The notes beneath the pieces are model-generated. The model was not told the origin of the DNA. It did not search any database and was given only the letters and a program-made list of their open reading frames with translations. 43,941 bases of DNA from Opitutales bacterium (GTDB lineage: Bacteria; Verrucomicrobiota; Verrucomicrobiia; Opitutales; Seribacteraceae): NCBI GenBank assembly GCA_028042835.1, contig JAOFOL010000016.1, positions 1 through 43,941 of the forward strand, read 5' to 3'. The translations under genes and the position numbers were made by a program. This document shows, piece after piece, positions 18,710 through 28,182 of this stretch. How positions within the stretch are numbered: position 1 is the first letter of the stretch; each line of letters starts with the position of its first letter.

Positions 18710-19789
18710 ATGAGTGAAAATAAAATCCGTATCCTCGTTGTTGGTGCTGGCAACATGGGAAGATCCCATGCTCTGGCTTACGCCTCCATTCCAGAATTTG
18801 AAATTGCTGCTATTTGTACCCGAAGTCCTGAATCTCGATCGAAACTGATGGCAGAACTGCCAGAAGAAACTCCTGAGGCAGATAATTACGAAAGAGCTTT
18901 GCATGACCTTTGTCCAGATGCAGTTTGTATTTCTACTTACCCCGACACACACTATCCATTTGCTAAGCTTGCTCTTGAAGCCGGGTGCCATGTCTTCACT
19001 GAAAAACCCTTGGCGGAAAGTAGTGAGCAATGCCAGGAGTTGGTAGATCTTGCCAGAGCCCAAAACAAAGCTTTAGTTGTGGGTTACATACTTAGGCAAC
19101 ATCCAAGCTGGATTAAATTTGTTGAAGTGGCTAAAACCCTGGGTTCGCCTCTGGTCATGCGGATGAATTTAAACCAGCAATCTTACGGGAAAAACTGGGA
19201 GACTCATAAAAGTTTACTTTCTTCGATTTCTCCTATCGTTGACTGTGGGGTTCATTATGTTGATGTGATGTGCCAAATGACCGGCACACGCCCGACCCGA
19301 GTTTCGGGTATCGGAGCTCAGTTATCTGATGAACTGCCAAAAGATAAGATTAATTACGGTCACCTTCAGGTTACATTTGAAGATGGCAGCGTAGGTTGGT
19401 ACGAAGCAGGCTGGGGTCCAATGATGAGTGAAACTGCATTCTTTATTAAGGATGTAGTGGGACCATTAGGCAGTGCTAGTATTGTGGCCGCAGATGCGGG
19501 CTCACGAGGAAAATCCTCAGATGTGGATGCTCACTGTCAAACGGAAAGAATTTTACTCCATCGTAGCGTTAAAGATGAAAACGGAGAGCTCAAAGCAATG
19601 GACGAATTCATTGATCTCGATGATGAGCCTGATCATGATGAACTGTGTAGAAGAGAACAATTATTTTTCTTAGAGGGAATCCTGGGCAAAACGGATCTTT
19701 TGGAACATCAAAATAGTGCCATCCGAGCTAGCGAAATTGTACTTGCTGCAGATAAATCTTTTCGTACTGGTGAATCGTGTAGTCTGTAA
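18710..19789 (+). CDS. Gfo/Idh/MocA family NAD(P)-dependent oxidoreductase
   Basis: 359 residues with no signal peptide, so cytoplasmic. The Rossmann motif GAGNMG lies near residue 12, and the EKPLA block (near residue 98) supplies the catalytic lysine of the family. The C-terminal half is the mixed alpha/beta substrate domain. Members oxidise or reduce sugars, sugar acids and inositols; the substrate cannot be deduced. It sits 12 bp after nagB, suggesting that it acts on the same or a related sugar. It differs from the second family member at 26798, which carries a Tat signal. Confidence 0.93.
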   Translation: MSENKIRILVVGAGNMGRSHALAYASIPEFEIAAICTRSPESRSKLMAELPEETPEADNYERALHDLCPDAVCISTYPDTHYPFAKLALEAGCHVFTEKPLAESSEQCQELVDLARAQNKALVVGYILRQHPSWIKFVEVAKTLGSPLVMRMNLNQQSYGKNWETHKSLLSSISPIVDCGVHYVDVMCQMTGTRPTRVSGIGAQLSDELPKDKINYGHLQVTFEDGSVGWYEAGWGPMMSETAFFIKDVVGPLGSASIVAADAGSRGKSSDVDAHCQTERILLHRSVKDENGELKAMDEFIDLDDEPDHDELCRREQLFFLEGILGKTDLLEHQNSAIRASEIVLAADKSFRTGESCSL

Positions 19790-19864
19790 GATAACTTGGA
19801 TTACTTTTCCCATAAGATATTAGGCAGTGTCGAAAATTTAAGGTCATAACTCCATTTATTCAGG

Positions 19865-19870
19865 TATAAT
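19865..19870 (+). promoter_or_regulatory. Candidate -10 box close to the start codon of the ECF sigma gene
   Basis: TATAAT lies 8 bp before the ATG at 19879. If used, transcription would start about 2 bp before the ATG, giving a nearly leaderless mRNA. No good TTGACA lies 17 bp upstream (GGTCAT is there instead), and the region is AT-rich, so it may be chance. Confidence 0.22.
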
Positions 19871-19878
19871 AACTCTGA

Positions 19879-20394
19879 ATGGAACCCCCTGATATAGAAA
19901 GCTTTTTTGTAGCTGAGCTTACCAAGGCACAAGCTAAAATGAGGATTTATTTAACCAAGTTGTTAGCAAACTCCCCTTCTACAGATGATGTCCTGCAGGA
20001 GTGCAACAAAGTTCTTTGGGTTAAAAGATCGAATTGGGATCCGAATACAATTTTCCTTAAATGGGCCTACAGGGTCTGTTATTTCCAAGTAAAAGCATAC
20101 TTCAGGAACCAAAGTCGTGAAAAACTCGTTTTTAATGATGAACTTCTTGATATAATGGGAAAAGAAGAACCTGACCTAAATTCACCAAAAGATAGAGAAG
20201 TGGCTATGAATCAATGCTTACAAAAATTAGATTCACATGACCGATCCTTGCTGATGGAAAGATACCAAGGCGAAATCAGTGTCGAAGAATTAGCCAAACG
20301 TGAAGGCATACCACCCAACACTCTTTCGCAAAAACTTTTACGCCTAAGACACCAACTTTTGATTTGCATACAGGCAAATCTAAAAACCACCTAA
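19879..20394 (+). CDS. ECF-type RNA polymerase sigma factor (Planctomycetota/Verrucomicrobiota type)
   Basis: 171 residues. Region 2 includes DDVLQECNKVLW and FLKWAYRVCYFQVKAYFR, the form common in PVC-group sigma factors linked to FecR genes. Region 4 (about 115-165) has SVEELAKREGIPPNTLSQKL as helix-turn-helix. The FecR-like membrane gene begins 7 bp after its stop, so they form a regulatory pair. The next downstream genes are a PSCyt/PSD1 and DUF1501 module, making this pair a candidate local regulator of polysaccharide use (inference from position). Confidence 0.93.
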   Translation: MEPPDIESFFVAELTKAQAKMRIYLTKLLANSPSTDDVLQECNKVLWVKRSNWDPNTIFLKWAYRVCYFQVKAYFRNQSREKLVFNDELLDIMGKEEPDLNSPKDREVAMNQCLQKLDSHDRSLLMERYQGEISVEELAKREGIPPNTLSQKLLRLRHQLLICIQANLKTT

Positions 20395-20401
20395 TTAAGT
20401 T

Positions 20402-21808
20402 ATGAAATCCTACCATAAACTCGTGTGGAAACTCATCGATCGTGAAATCTCAGATCAGGAATTCCAAGAATTACAATTAAAACTTTCCGAAAACCATGAT
20501 TTACGAGCTTATTATCAACAATGCTTGGAGACTGAATCTACCCTAGCAAACAGGCACAACACTCCATTTCTTAGTTTTGCCAACGAAAGAAGTTCGGCTG
20601 GATCCAACAAATTTACATCTTTTAACAGTTACATCGGCTGGGCAGCCGCAGTTATTGTTTTATTTATCACCTTCTTTTATAATTTTTCACAACCACAAGC
20701 CAAATTAGTTGCTTCCAAAAATGCAGATTGGAGAGGTTTGGCGGTTGAGGTGGGAGAATTACTTCCAAATGAAATGCTGCATTTAAAAAATGGTGCAATT
20801 GAAATTGATTTTCCTTCGAATACAAAAGTAGTCGTAGAATCTCCTTCCTATTTTCAAATAACTGGAGATTCATCTATGATCATCGCGAAAGGATCCCTTA
20901 CAGCTACGCATAATGGAAAACCAGGCGAATTTTCCATAGAAACACCTGTAGGCTCGATTATTGATTTAGGTACTCAGTTCGGCGTTTTTGTTGATCACGG
21001 ACATGAAGAGTCCACAGTGATTACCAAAGTGTTTGAAGGAAATATTAAATTCCAAAGTATGGATGGAAATAAACAATTTTTTAACGAAGGTGAAAGTGCA
21101 ATTATTCGCGGAACCTCAAAAGGGAATGAAATAAGAATCTCCTCTAACCATCCCTACGCACAACTTAACGCCTGCCCAACTATTGATGACTACTCAAGGA
21201 AACCTGCTAAGGTAGTTCATTCTCTTTATGGTAAGGAAACACAAGAGGATAGTGAAAAAAAACTCAATACTTTTGATGCGGTAGAACTCATGCTTCAGGA
21301 AAACTTAAGTGCTCAGATTAATTATTCCATGGTTAAAGGTATTGCAGGTGCAATTGATAAAAAAGTACAGATCCTAAGTCTCGCTCAATCACAGTATTCG
21401 ACAAAAGAAAACATTACATTTGCGGAGGCTGCCATGCCTGAAATTGAAGCGATGGGGGAATCAATTGTGGATAGCTATGTGCAATTCCAAAAAATTAGAT
21501 TCTGGGAAGCTTGTCAAACGGCAGAAATCATTTGGGATGAGGTAAAAGATCAAAATGGTAAAGTAACTCACCGTACTCCTTATGCTCAAAGATTGAAGCA
21601 ACCTAAACAAGGTAACCGTTTACTTGTAAATTTGGAAAAGATTCGTCAATGGGTGACAGATATTCATGTAATCCATCAAGATAAAGGAATGGGTTGGGCC
21701 TCGAAATTTGCCTGCCCTGAAGATGGTAAAAGTATTTTTGATAAGAGAAATAAAAATTTACTAGCGATCTCCTATGCGATTGATTCGATAAAATCCAATG
21801 TCGATTGA
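20402..21808 (+). CDS. FecR domain membrane protein, likely regulator of the ECF sigma factor
   Basis: 468 residues. Residues about 1-76 are cytoplasmic and should bind the sigma factor. One membrane helix follows (about 78-97, IGWAAAVIVLFITFFYNF), then a FecR domain (about 105-240) with the typical TPVGSIIDLGTQFGV block. The C-terminal 220 residues match nothing I recognise; many PVC-group FecR proteins instead end in a LamG-like domain, which is not seen here. FecR proteins sense a periplasmic signal and control the partner sigma. No TonB receptor is present nearby, so the signal route differs from classical Fec systems. Confidence 0.88.
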   Translation: MKSYHKLVWKLIDREISDQEFQELQLKLSENHDLRAYYQQCLETESTLANRHNTPFLSFANERSSAGSNKFTSFNSYIGWAAAVIVLFITFFYNFSQPQAKLVASKNADWRGLAVEVGELLPNEMLHLKNGAIEIDFPSNTKVVVESPSYFQITGDSSMIIAKGSLTATHNGKPGEFSIETPVGSIIDLGTQFGVFVDHGHEESTVITKVFEGNIKFQSMDGNKQFFNEGESAIIRGTSKGNEIRISSNHPYAQLNACPTIDDYSRKPAKVVHSLYGKETQEDSEKKLNTFDAVELMLQENLSAQINYSMVKGIAGAIDKKVQILSLAQSQYSTKENITFAEAAMPEIEAMGESIVDSYVQFQKIRFWEACQTAEIIWDEVKDQNGKVTHRTPYAQRLKQPKQGNRLLVNLEKIRQWVTDIHVIHQDKGMGWASKFACPEDGKSIFDKRNKNLLAISYAIDSIKSNVD

Positions 21809-22061
21809 TTGAAGTAAAAAATGACCGATTAAGGTCATGCGAATTCTAAACCCTAATAGCTCATAATAAGGAGAGATAATTTCCTTTAGCTCTTAAATTT
21901 TTTTTGCTTAGATTTTAAGGTACCGAGTTCTGCCTTTTCTGTAAGACTCAATGATAGTTCTAACGAAAACTTGTTGGGAAAAAATATAACTTAACTTTTA
22001 AATGTTATTTTTCACCTACTTCTTTTGTTGTTTAAAATTAATCAAGTTCTAGAAATATAAT
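21809..22061. promoter_or_regulatory. Intergenic region upstream of second PSCyt/PSD1 gene
   Basis: 253 bp of AT-rich DNA. It contains a perfect 6-bp hairpin, ATGACC-GATTAA-GGTCAT (21821-21838), without a T-tract, so not a clear terminator. The decamer TTAAGGTCAT (21829-21838) also occurs at 19838-19847 ahead of the neighbouring ECF sigma gene. It probably holds the promoter for 22062, but none is obvious. Confidence 0.3.
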
Positions 22062-25000
22062 ATGTCCTTAAAAAGTCTTTTAAATCTAAACTTCTATCAG
22101 CTTTTTTTCGTTTTCACTTTTAATAGCATGTGGGCGAATGTCGATTTCACCAATGAAGTCCGGCCCATCCTTTCCGAATACTGCTTCCACTGCCACGGTC
22201 CGGATAAGAGCACTCGTGAGGCCAAGCTTAGGCTTGATTTATCTGAAGGTGCCTTGCGCGATCTCGGCGGTTACTCGGCGGTTATTCCCGGTAAACCCGA
22301 GGATAGTGAGTTGGTCTTTCGGTTACACAGCGATGATAAAGACGAATTGATGCCTCCGCCTGAAACCGGCAAACGGTTATCCGAAAAACAAAAGAAAATC
22401 CTCGAAGAATGGATTAAACGGGGAGCTGTCTATGAGGAACATTGGTCATTTCTTCCAATTGATACACCCTCGGTTCCAACTAAGTCCACCAAAACTAAAT
22501 CCAAGCATCCGGTGGATCTTTTCTTGGCAAAGAGACTGGAATCAGAAGCTTATTCGTTTGCTCAACCAACAGAAAAGAAAACGCTTCTTCGTCGCCTCTA
22601 TTTTGACTTACTGGGCATGCCCCCAACCTTGATGGATGCCAATCAATTTTTAACGGATAAATCAGATAATGCTTACGACCAATTAGTCGACCGTTTACTG
22701 GCTGATCAAAGATTTGGGGAGCGAATGGCAGTACACTGGCTGGACCTTGTCCGCTATTCCGACACGATCGGCTATCACAGTGATAATTTCATGGAGGTCT
22801 CCGCATATCGTGACTATGTCATCGATGCCTTCAATGAAAATATGAGCTACGATCAATTCGTAATTGAAAACCTGGCCGGTGATCTCATCCCCGAGTCCAG
22901 CAAACGCCAAAAAATTGCCTCCGGATACAATCGTCTTCTTCAAACCACACAAGAAGGAGGTGCCCAGGCTGCCGAGTACACAGCCATTTACCAAGCCGAT
23001 CGGGTTCGAAACTTTGGGGTTGTTTGGTTGGGTGCGACGACCGGGTGTGCCCAATGCCATGATCACAAGTTCGACCCTTTTACAATTAAGGATTTTTATT
23101 CTCTCGCAGCCTTTTTTGCTGATCTTCAGGAAAAACCTGTGGGCAGACGAAACCCTAATCTCCTCCTTCCAACTCATGAGCAGGAAGTAAAACTCTCAGA
23201 ACTTGAACTGGATAAAAAAGAATCTGAACGAAAAAGAAACCTTCATAAACCAAAGATCCAGCAAGAAGAAAAGGAGTTAGCTAAAGAACTTAAAGAGATG
23301 CTTGCCAACTTCTTATATTCCGAACCAAACAAAGATGAAGTCCAGAAGAAGGAAAGAATTTTAGTCGAAGATTCTGCCCCGTCTGATGCGGATCTGAATG
23401 GTGAATGGAAACTTACAGAGCACCCTGTTTTCTCCGGATCAAAATCAATTATGCGGACTGGGCAGGGAAACAATCAGCACTACTTTATAAACTCTAAAAA
23501 CCCCCATCATGTTTTTTCAGAAGAGGATGAATTTTTTGCCTATGTATACTTAGACCCCAAGAATCCACCCAGGCAAATTATGCTGCAGTTTAACGACGGG
23601 AGTTGGTCGCGCCGTGCTTATTGGGGCGAATCCCTCATCCCCTATGGAAGAGAAAATACCACAAGCCGTATAAAAATTGGCCCATTGCCTGAGCTGGAAA
23701 AATGGGTTCGTCTTTCTGTAACAGCCAAAAAGATAGGCTTAAAAACAAAAGATAAAATCAACGGGATTGCCTTCACCCAGTGGGATGGAACACTTTATTG
23801 GGATAAGGTGGGAGTGAAAACAAAAATTGATCCCAGGCAAGACCCTGATCTTTCTCTCAAAAAATGGATATCACTTGCCAGAAATAACAAATCATTACCT
23901 GTAAACATTCAAACTCTAGCCAAGAAAGAAGAAAAAGATCGCTCGGAAACAGAAATACAATCTCTTTCTCAATATTTCCTAAATTTCGTTTACAAAAAAA
24001 TACCGGCGAATGTTGTGGAGATTCGAAAAAAACTACAAGAAACGAAGGGAAAAACAATCTCTTTAGATGCGGCTGTAAAAAAAGCAAACGATGCAATAAA
24101 AAGTCATAAAGACACCTTTCGAAGCATGCTGGTTTCCCAAACTGGCAATAATCGGATGGTACGAATACTTCCGCGGGGAAACTGGCTGGATCAGAGCGGT
24201 GAAGTGGTTGAGCCAGCCATTCCTGAATTCATGGGGAAATTGGACACTAAAGACCGTAAGGCCAATCGGCTCGATCTGGCAAACTGGGTGGTTAGCGATA
24301 ATAACCCCCTACCCGCCCGTGCCTTTACCAACCGTATTTGGAAAATGTTTTTTGGTTATGGATTGTCACGGAGACTCGAAGATTTAGGAGGTCAGGGGGA
24401 ACCTCCAACTCACCCCAAATTGCTTGACCACCTTGCATCTAAATTTCGAAATAACGGATGGGATGTGAAAAAGTTAATTCGTACTCTAGTTACCTCGGAT
24501 GCCTACAAGCAAAGCTCGGTACCCACAGAAAAACTTGCAAAAAATGATCCCCTCAACCGCCTTTACGCCAGACAGTCCAGGTACCGGGTGGACGCAGAGT
24601 TTGTAAGAGATACGGCTCTGTCAATCAGTGGTTTACTTGTTTCAGATATTGGTGGAACCAGTGTAAAACCATACCAACCAGCTGGGTATTGGCAGCACTT
24701 GAATTTCCCCGCACGTAAATGGCAAGCAGGCAAAGGTGACGATCTCTATCGCAGGGGGCTCTACACCTTTCACTGTCGTAGTTTTACCCATCCAGCCATG
24801 CTTGCCTTTGATGCACCAAGTCGTGAAGAATGCACTGCGGAAAGGCCCAGGTCCAACATTCCACAACAGGCGTTGGCCCTGTTGAACGATCCGGTCTTCG
24901 TGGAAGCCGCTCGTGTATTTGCTGAAAAACTTCTTACCCATTCCAACAAAGAGGATTTAGCGAAAATTCACTATGCTTTTCAATGTGCTCTGACCCGAAA

Positions 25001-25205
25001 ACCCACAAAGGAGGAGGTTCAAGTGATGACCGAACTCCTTTCCCAGCAAAGGAAACGTTATCAAGAGGATGAAGAGGCTGCTTTGGCTTTGGTGAAAACT
25101 GGACAGAAAAAATATAATACAAACCTGCCTGTCTCTGAACTGGCTGCCTGGACAAGTGTATCCCGCACCCTGCTCAATATGTATGAAACCACCGCCCGCT
25201 TCTAA
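22062..25205 (+). CDS. PSCyt1-PSCyt2(DUF1549)-PSD1(DUF1553) haem protein with beta-rich insert
   Basis: 1047 residues with a signal peptide (about 1-25). The PSCyt1 domain carries C41FHCH, followed by PSCyt2/DUF1549 with C329AQCH in CHDHKFDP. Residues about 370-425 are charged and look coiled-coil, and about 427-590 form a beta-rich block of the kind that could bind glycans; it is not LamG-like by eye. PSD1/DUF1553 covers about 720-985. It is the second of three such proteins here and is closer in its core to the 3704 protein than to the 29598 one. Its DUF1501 partner begins 13 bp downstream. Function is unproven; covalent haem suggests periplasmic redox chemistry. Confidence 0.95.
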   Translation: MSLKSLLNLNFYQLFFVFTFNSMWANVDFTNEVRPILSEYCFHCHGPDKSTREAKLRLDLSEGALRDLGGYSAVIPGKPEDSELVFRLHSDDKDELMPPPETGKRLSEKQKKILEEWIKRGAVYEEHWSFLPIDTPSVPTKSTKTKSKHPVDLFLAKRLESEAYSFAQPTEKKTLLRRLYFDLLGMPPTLMDANQFLTDKSDNAYDQLVDRLLADQRFGERMAVHWLDLVRYSDTIGYHSDNFMEVSAYRDYVIDAFNENMSYDQFVIENLAGDLIPESSKRQKIASGYNRLLQTTQEGGAQAAEYTAIYQADRVRNFGVVWLGATTGCAQCHDHKFDPFTIKDFYSLAAFFADLQEKPVGRRNPNLLLPTHEQEVKLSELELDKKESERKRNLHKPKIQQEEKELAKELKEMLANFLYSEPNKDEVQKKERILVEDSAPSDADLNGEWKLTEHPVFSGSKSIMRTGQGNNQHYFINSKNPHHVFSEEDEFFAYVYLDPKNPPRQIMLQFNDGSWSRRAYWGESLIPYGRENTTSRIKIGPLPELEKWVRLSVTAKKIGLKTKDKINGIAFTQWDGTLYWDKVGVKTKIDPRQDPDLSLKKWISLARNNKSLPVNIQTLAKKEEKDRSETEIQSLSQYFLNFVYKKIPANVVEIRKKLQETKGKTISLDAAVKKANDAIKSHKDTFRSMLVSQTGNNRMVRILPRGNWLDQSGEVVEPAIPEFMGKLDTKDRKANRLDLANWVVSDNNPLPARAFTNRIWKMFFGYGLSRRLEDLGGQGEPPTHPKLLDHLASKFRNNGWDVKKLIRTLVTSDAYKQSSVPTEKLAKNDPLNRLYARQSRYRVDAEFVRDTALSISGLLVSDIGGTSVKPYQPAGYWQHLNFPARKWQAGKGDDLYRRGLYTFHCRSFTHPAMLAFDAPSREECTAERPRSNIPQQALALLNDPVFVEAARVFAEKLLTHSNKEDLAKIHYAFQCALTRKPTKEEVQVMTELLSQQRKRYQEDEEAALALVKTGQKKYNTNLPVSELAAWTSVSRTLLNMYETTARF

Positions 25206-25218
25206 ATTTGCCAGAACC

Positions 25219-26637
25219 ATGAATCCTACTTTTATCAATCGCAGAACTTTTTTAAACCAAGCTACCGTGGGAATTGGTTCAACCGCCCTCTCGAGTATGC
25301 TCGCAGGTAATGCAATGGCTAATCCCCAAGCTTGGCCTGCCAACCTCCCCCCGCATGCGAAACTAAGTGGAAATCCGAAAGCCAAACGGGTCATTTTTCT
25401 CTGTATGGCTGGAGGTCCTTCTCACTTGGAAACTTTTGACTACAAGCCCAAGCTCAAGGAAATGGATGGTAAACCCATGCCTGAATCCATTACTAAGGGT
25501 CAACCCGTCGCCCAGTTACAAGGTAAGCAATTGAAATGCTTCGCTCCTCAACTGGAATTCAAAAAATGGGGAAAGTCCGGTCAGTATTTCAGCTCTGCAT
25601 TTCCTAAGATTGGGGGGATAGCAGACGATATCTGTATCGTCCGTTCAATGACCACTGAACAGATCAACCATGACCCGGCTCATACATACATGAACACAGG
25701 TACACAAATTTCCGGACGTCCAAGTATGGGATCGTGGGTGCTGTATGGGTTAGGTGCCGAAACCAATAACCTTCCAGGATTTGTGGTACTTACCTCAGTG
25801 GGTGGTGGGCAAAACCAGCCGATTGCATCCCGGCAATGGCACAGTGGATTCCTTCCAAGTAAATATCAAGGTGTTCATTTTCATAGTAAAGGAGACCCGG
25901 TTCTTTATCTGAGTAATCCCAATGGGGTAACCAATAAAGATCAACGATCGGTAATCGACTCCGTAAACCAGTTAAACCGTATTGGAAACCTTACGCTCCG
26001 GGATCCAGAAATTTCGACAAAAATCAGCCAATATGAAATGGCATTTCGCATGCAGGCGAGTGTGCCCGATTTGATGGACGTTTCCAATGAACCCAAGCAT
26101 GTGCTCGATATGTACGGAGCAAAACCGGGAGATGGATCCTTTGCCAGTAATTGTCTACTGGCAAGAAGGCTGGCAGAACGGGATGTACGCTTCATTCATC
26201 TATACCACCGTGGATGGGACCATCATGGTGGGGTAAAAAATAATGTTCAAAAAACGGCCAATCTTGTGGATCAGGGTTCGGCTGCCCTTGTACAGGACTT
26301 AAAGCAACGCGGAATGCTGGATGATACTCTCGTGGTTTGGGGCGGTGAATTTGGACGCACTCCGATGGCGCAGGGAAATGGACGTGATCATCACATTAAA
26401 GGCTTCTCAATCTGGATGGCGGGCGGTGGAATCAAAGGGGGGATTTCCTACGGAAACACCGATGAACTTGGATATAATGCAGAAGAAAATGTGGTTCATG
26501 TTCGTGATTTTCATGCCACCATGCTTCATCAATTGGGCATTCAATCTCAATTCTTTACTCATAAACACCAGGGACTGGATTTCAGGCTAACCGGGGTGGA
26601 TGAGGAAGCTCATATCATTAAAGGCATACTTTCCTGA
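25219..26637 (+). CDS. DUF1501 protein, Tat-exported, second copy
   Basis: 472 residues from the ATG at 25219. An upstream GTG in frame would overlap the preceding gene and push the twin-arginine signal (NRRTFLNQ, then hydrophobic) away from the N-terminus, so it was rejected. Metal-site-like blocks match the first copy: GWDHHGG, GGEFGRT, G388RDHH and RDFHAT with H432. It belongs to the alkaline phosphatase-like superfamily but lacks the sulfatase cysteine motif. It follows its PSCyt/PSD1 partner by 13 bp. The 160 bp after it hold no clear terminator. Confidence 0.94.
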   Translation: MNPTFINRRTFLNQATVGIGSTALSSMLAGNAMANPQAWPANLPPHAKLSGNPKAKRVIFLCMAGGPSHLETFDYKPKLKEMDGKPMPESITKGQPVAQLQGKQLKCFAPQLEFKKWGKSGQYFSSAFPKIGGIADDICIVRSMTTEQINHDPAHTYMNTGTQISGRPSMGSWVLYGLGAETNNLPGFVVLTSVGGGQNQPIASRQWHSGFLPSKYQGVHFHSKGDPVLYLSNPNGVTNKDQRSVIDSVNQLNRIGNLTLRDPEISTKISQYEMAFRMQASVPDLMDVSNEPKHVLDMYGAKPGDGSFASNCLLARRLAERDVRFIHLYHRGWDHHGGVKNNVQKTANLVDQGSAALVQDLKQRGMLDDTLVVWGGEFGRTPMAQGNGRDHHIKGFSIWMAGGGIKGGISYGNTDELGYNAEENVVHVRDFHATMLHQLGIQSQFFTHKHQGLDFRLTGVDEEAHIIKGILS

Positions 26638-26797
26638 GTAAATAAGCATTGAGTCCTTCACCACTATCATTCTACAGGTAGTGAAAAGATTTACTTTGTA
26701 AGCATCCTTGTCTTACACTTCAATTGTGCTCACGCTAAACTTGGTAATCTCCTCGCACATTCTGTGAGTATCTTTGATTACTTAACTTCCGAACATT

Positions 26798-28117
26798 ATG
26801 AAACGTCGAAAATTTTTACTTACCTCTTCTGCATCAGTTGTAAGCGTGCCTACATTACTACGATCCCAAAATTTAAATTCCAAGATTCAACTTGCTGCAG
26901 TGGGTACGGAAGGTCGGGGTTGGGGAGATCTAGAAAAAATGTCCTCGCACCTGAAGACCGAAACGGTGGCATTTTGTGATGTTGACCTCTCAAAAACTGC
27001 TCGGGCAAGAAAACTTAATCCTAATGCAAAAATCTATCAGGATTATCGAGAGATGCTGTCAGCACATGAAGATCAAATCGATGCAGTCACCATTGGTATC
27101 CCCGACCATATGCATGCCAAAGTGACCATTGATGGTCTTAGTAGAAAAAAGCATATCTACTGCCAAAAGCCCTTGACGCATACCGTGTGGGAAGCTCGCC
27201 AAGTCCGTTTACACGCAGACAAAGCTGGCACTATAACCCGAATGGGTAATCAGATTCACTCGCATGCCTTTTACCGCACCGCAGTTCGAATCATTCAGGA
27301 AGGGATGCTCGGGAAAATTAGTCGAGTACATTCCTGGATTAATGCCACTGGACATGGAAAGTCCGGCCAAATCTCACGCCCCCGCAGCTCGCCTGTGCCC
27401 AAAAACCTAGATTGGAATTTATGGATCGGTTGCGCACCGATGAGACCCTTCGCCGCAAACAACATATATCATGCCTTTGGTTGGCGCGACTGGCAAGATT
27501 TTGGTAATGGTGCTTTAGGAGATTTTGGCTGCCATGTATTGGATCCTGTATTTACTGCTCTAAAAATCAATCAAGGTCCAACTAGTATAAAGTGTACCTA
27601 TCAGAGTGGCATGAATGAAGAAGTCTGGCCGGCTCAAAATGTCGTTCAATATAACTTTCCTGCAACTCCCCATACGAAAACAGATCTGTCCATTACCTGG
27701 TACGACGGCGGCAAAAAACCTAGAGACCTCGGTCCGCACTTTGATCGAAGACATGCCCTTCCTAGCGGAGGATCTCTTTTAATTGGTGAGAAGGGTTCAA
27801 TGATACTGCCTCATGTGGGTGCCCCCAAGCTATACCCCGAAAAGACATTTCCAAAAGATAAAATACCACAGGAAGTAAGTCTCAATCATTACCATGGGTT
27901 TCTGGATGGAATTCTTTCTGGAAAACAGCCAAGTGATGGCTTTTCTTATGGGGGGAAATTGACGGAATCTGTTTTACTGGGGAACATTGCGGTCCGGAAT
28001 AAGGGAATAACCCTTCTTTGGAATGAAACGGATATGAAGCTAGGTTCTGAAAGTGAGGATTTTTCAAAGTCATTATCGAAAGAATATCGTACTGGTTGGG
28101 AAATCCCATCGATCTAA
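26798..28117 (+). CDS. Gfo/Idh/MocA oxidoreductase with Tat signal
   Basis: 439 residues. The N-terminus MKRRKFLLTSSASVVSVP is a twin-arginine signal, so the enzyme is exported with its nucleotide already bound, as in glucose-fructose oxidoreductase-like proteins. The Rossmann block VGTEGRGWG is a variant of GxGxxG. QKPLTH holds the catalytic lysine (EKP type). It acts on an unknown sugar or sugar acid, perhaps using a tightly bound cofactor since free NAD is absent from the periplasm. It follows the second DUF1501 gene by 160 bp in the same direction. Tat-exported members of this family are very common in Verrucomicrobiota and Planctomycetota. Confidence 0.93.
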   Translation: MKRRKFLLTSSASVVSVPTLLRSQNLNSKIQLAAVGTEGRGWGDLEKMSSHLKTETVAFCDVDLSKTARARKLNPNAKIYQDYREMLSAHEDQIDAVTIGIPDHMHAKVTIDGLSRKKHIYCQKPLTHTVWEARQVRLHADKAGTITRMGNQIHSHAFYRTAVRIIQEGMLGKISRVHSWINATGHGKSGQISRPRSSPVPKNLDWNLWIGCAPMRPFAANNIYHAFGWRDWQDFGNGALGDFGCHVLDPVFTALKINQGPTSIKCTYQSGMNEEVWPAQNVVQYNFPATPHTKTDLSITWYDGGKKPRDLGPHFDRRHALPSGGSLLIGEKGSMILPHVGAPKLYPEKTFPKDKIPQEVSLNHYHGFLDGILSGKQPSDGFSYGGKLTESVLLGNIAVRNKGITLLWNETDMKLGSESEDFSKSLSKEYRTGWEIPSI

Positions 28118-28182
28118 ACCAAATCTAACCTAGATAAATGCATGGTAAAACTTGAACGAAACCTGTTTATATTGGGTTCCAA

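Noticed and set aside
22056-22061. TATAAT directly before the ATG at 22062
   Set aside because: It touches the start codon, so a -10 box there would start transcription inside the gene; more likely chance in AT-rich DNA.
25156-25218. Longer GTG-started form of the second DUF1501 protein
   Set aside because: It overlaps the preceding gene by about 50 bp and buries the twin-arginine signal; the ATG at 25219 gives a normal Tat N-terminus.
26655-26685. Short inverted repeat CACTA/TAGTG after the second DUF1501 gene
   Set aside because: Only a 5-bp stem with a long loop and no T-tract; too weak to call a terminator.
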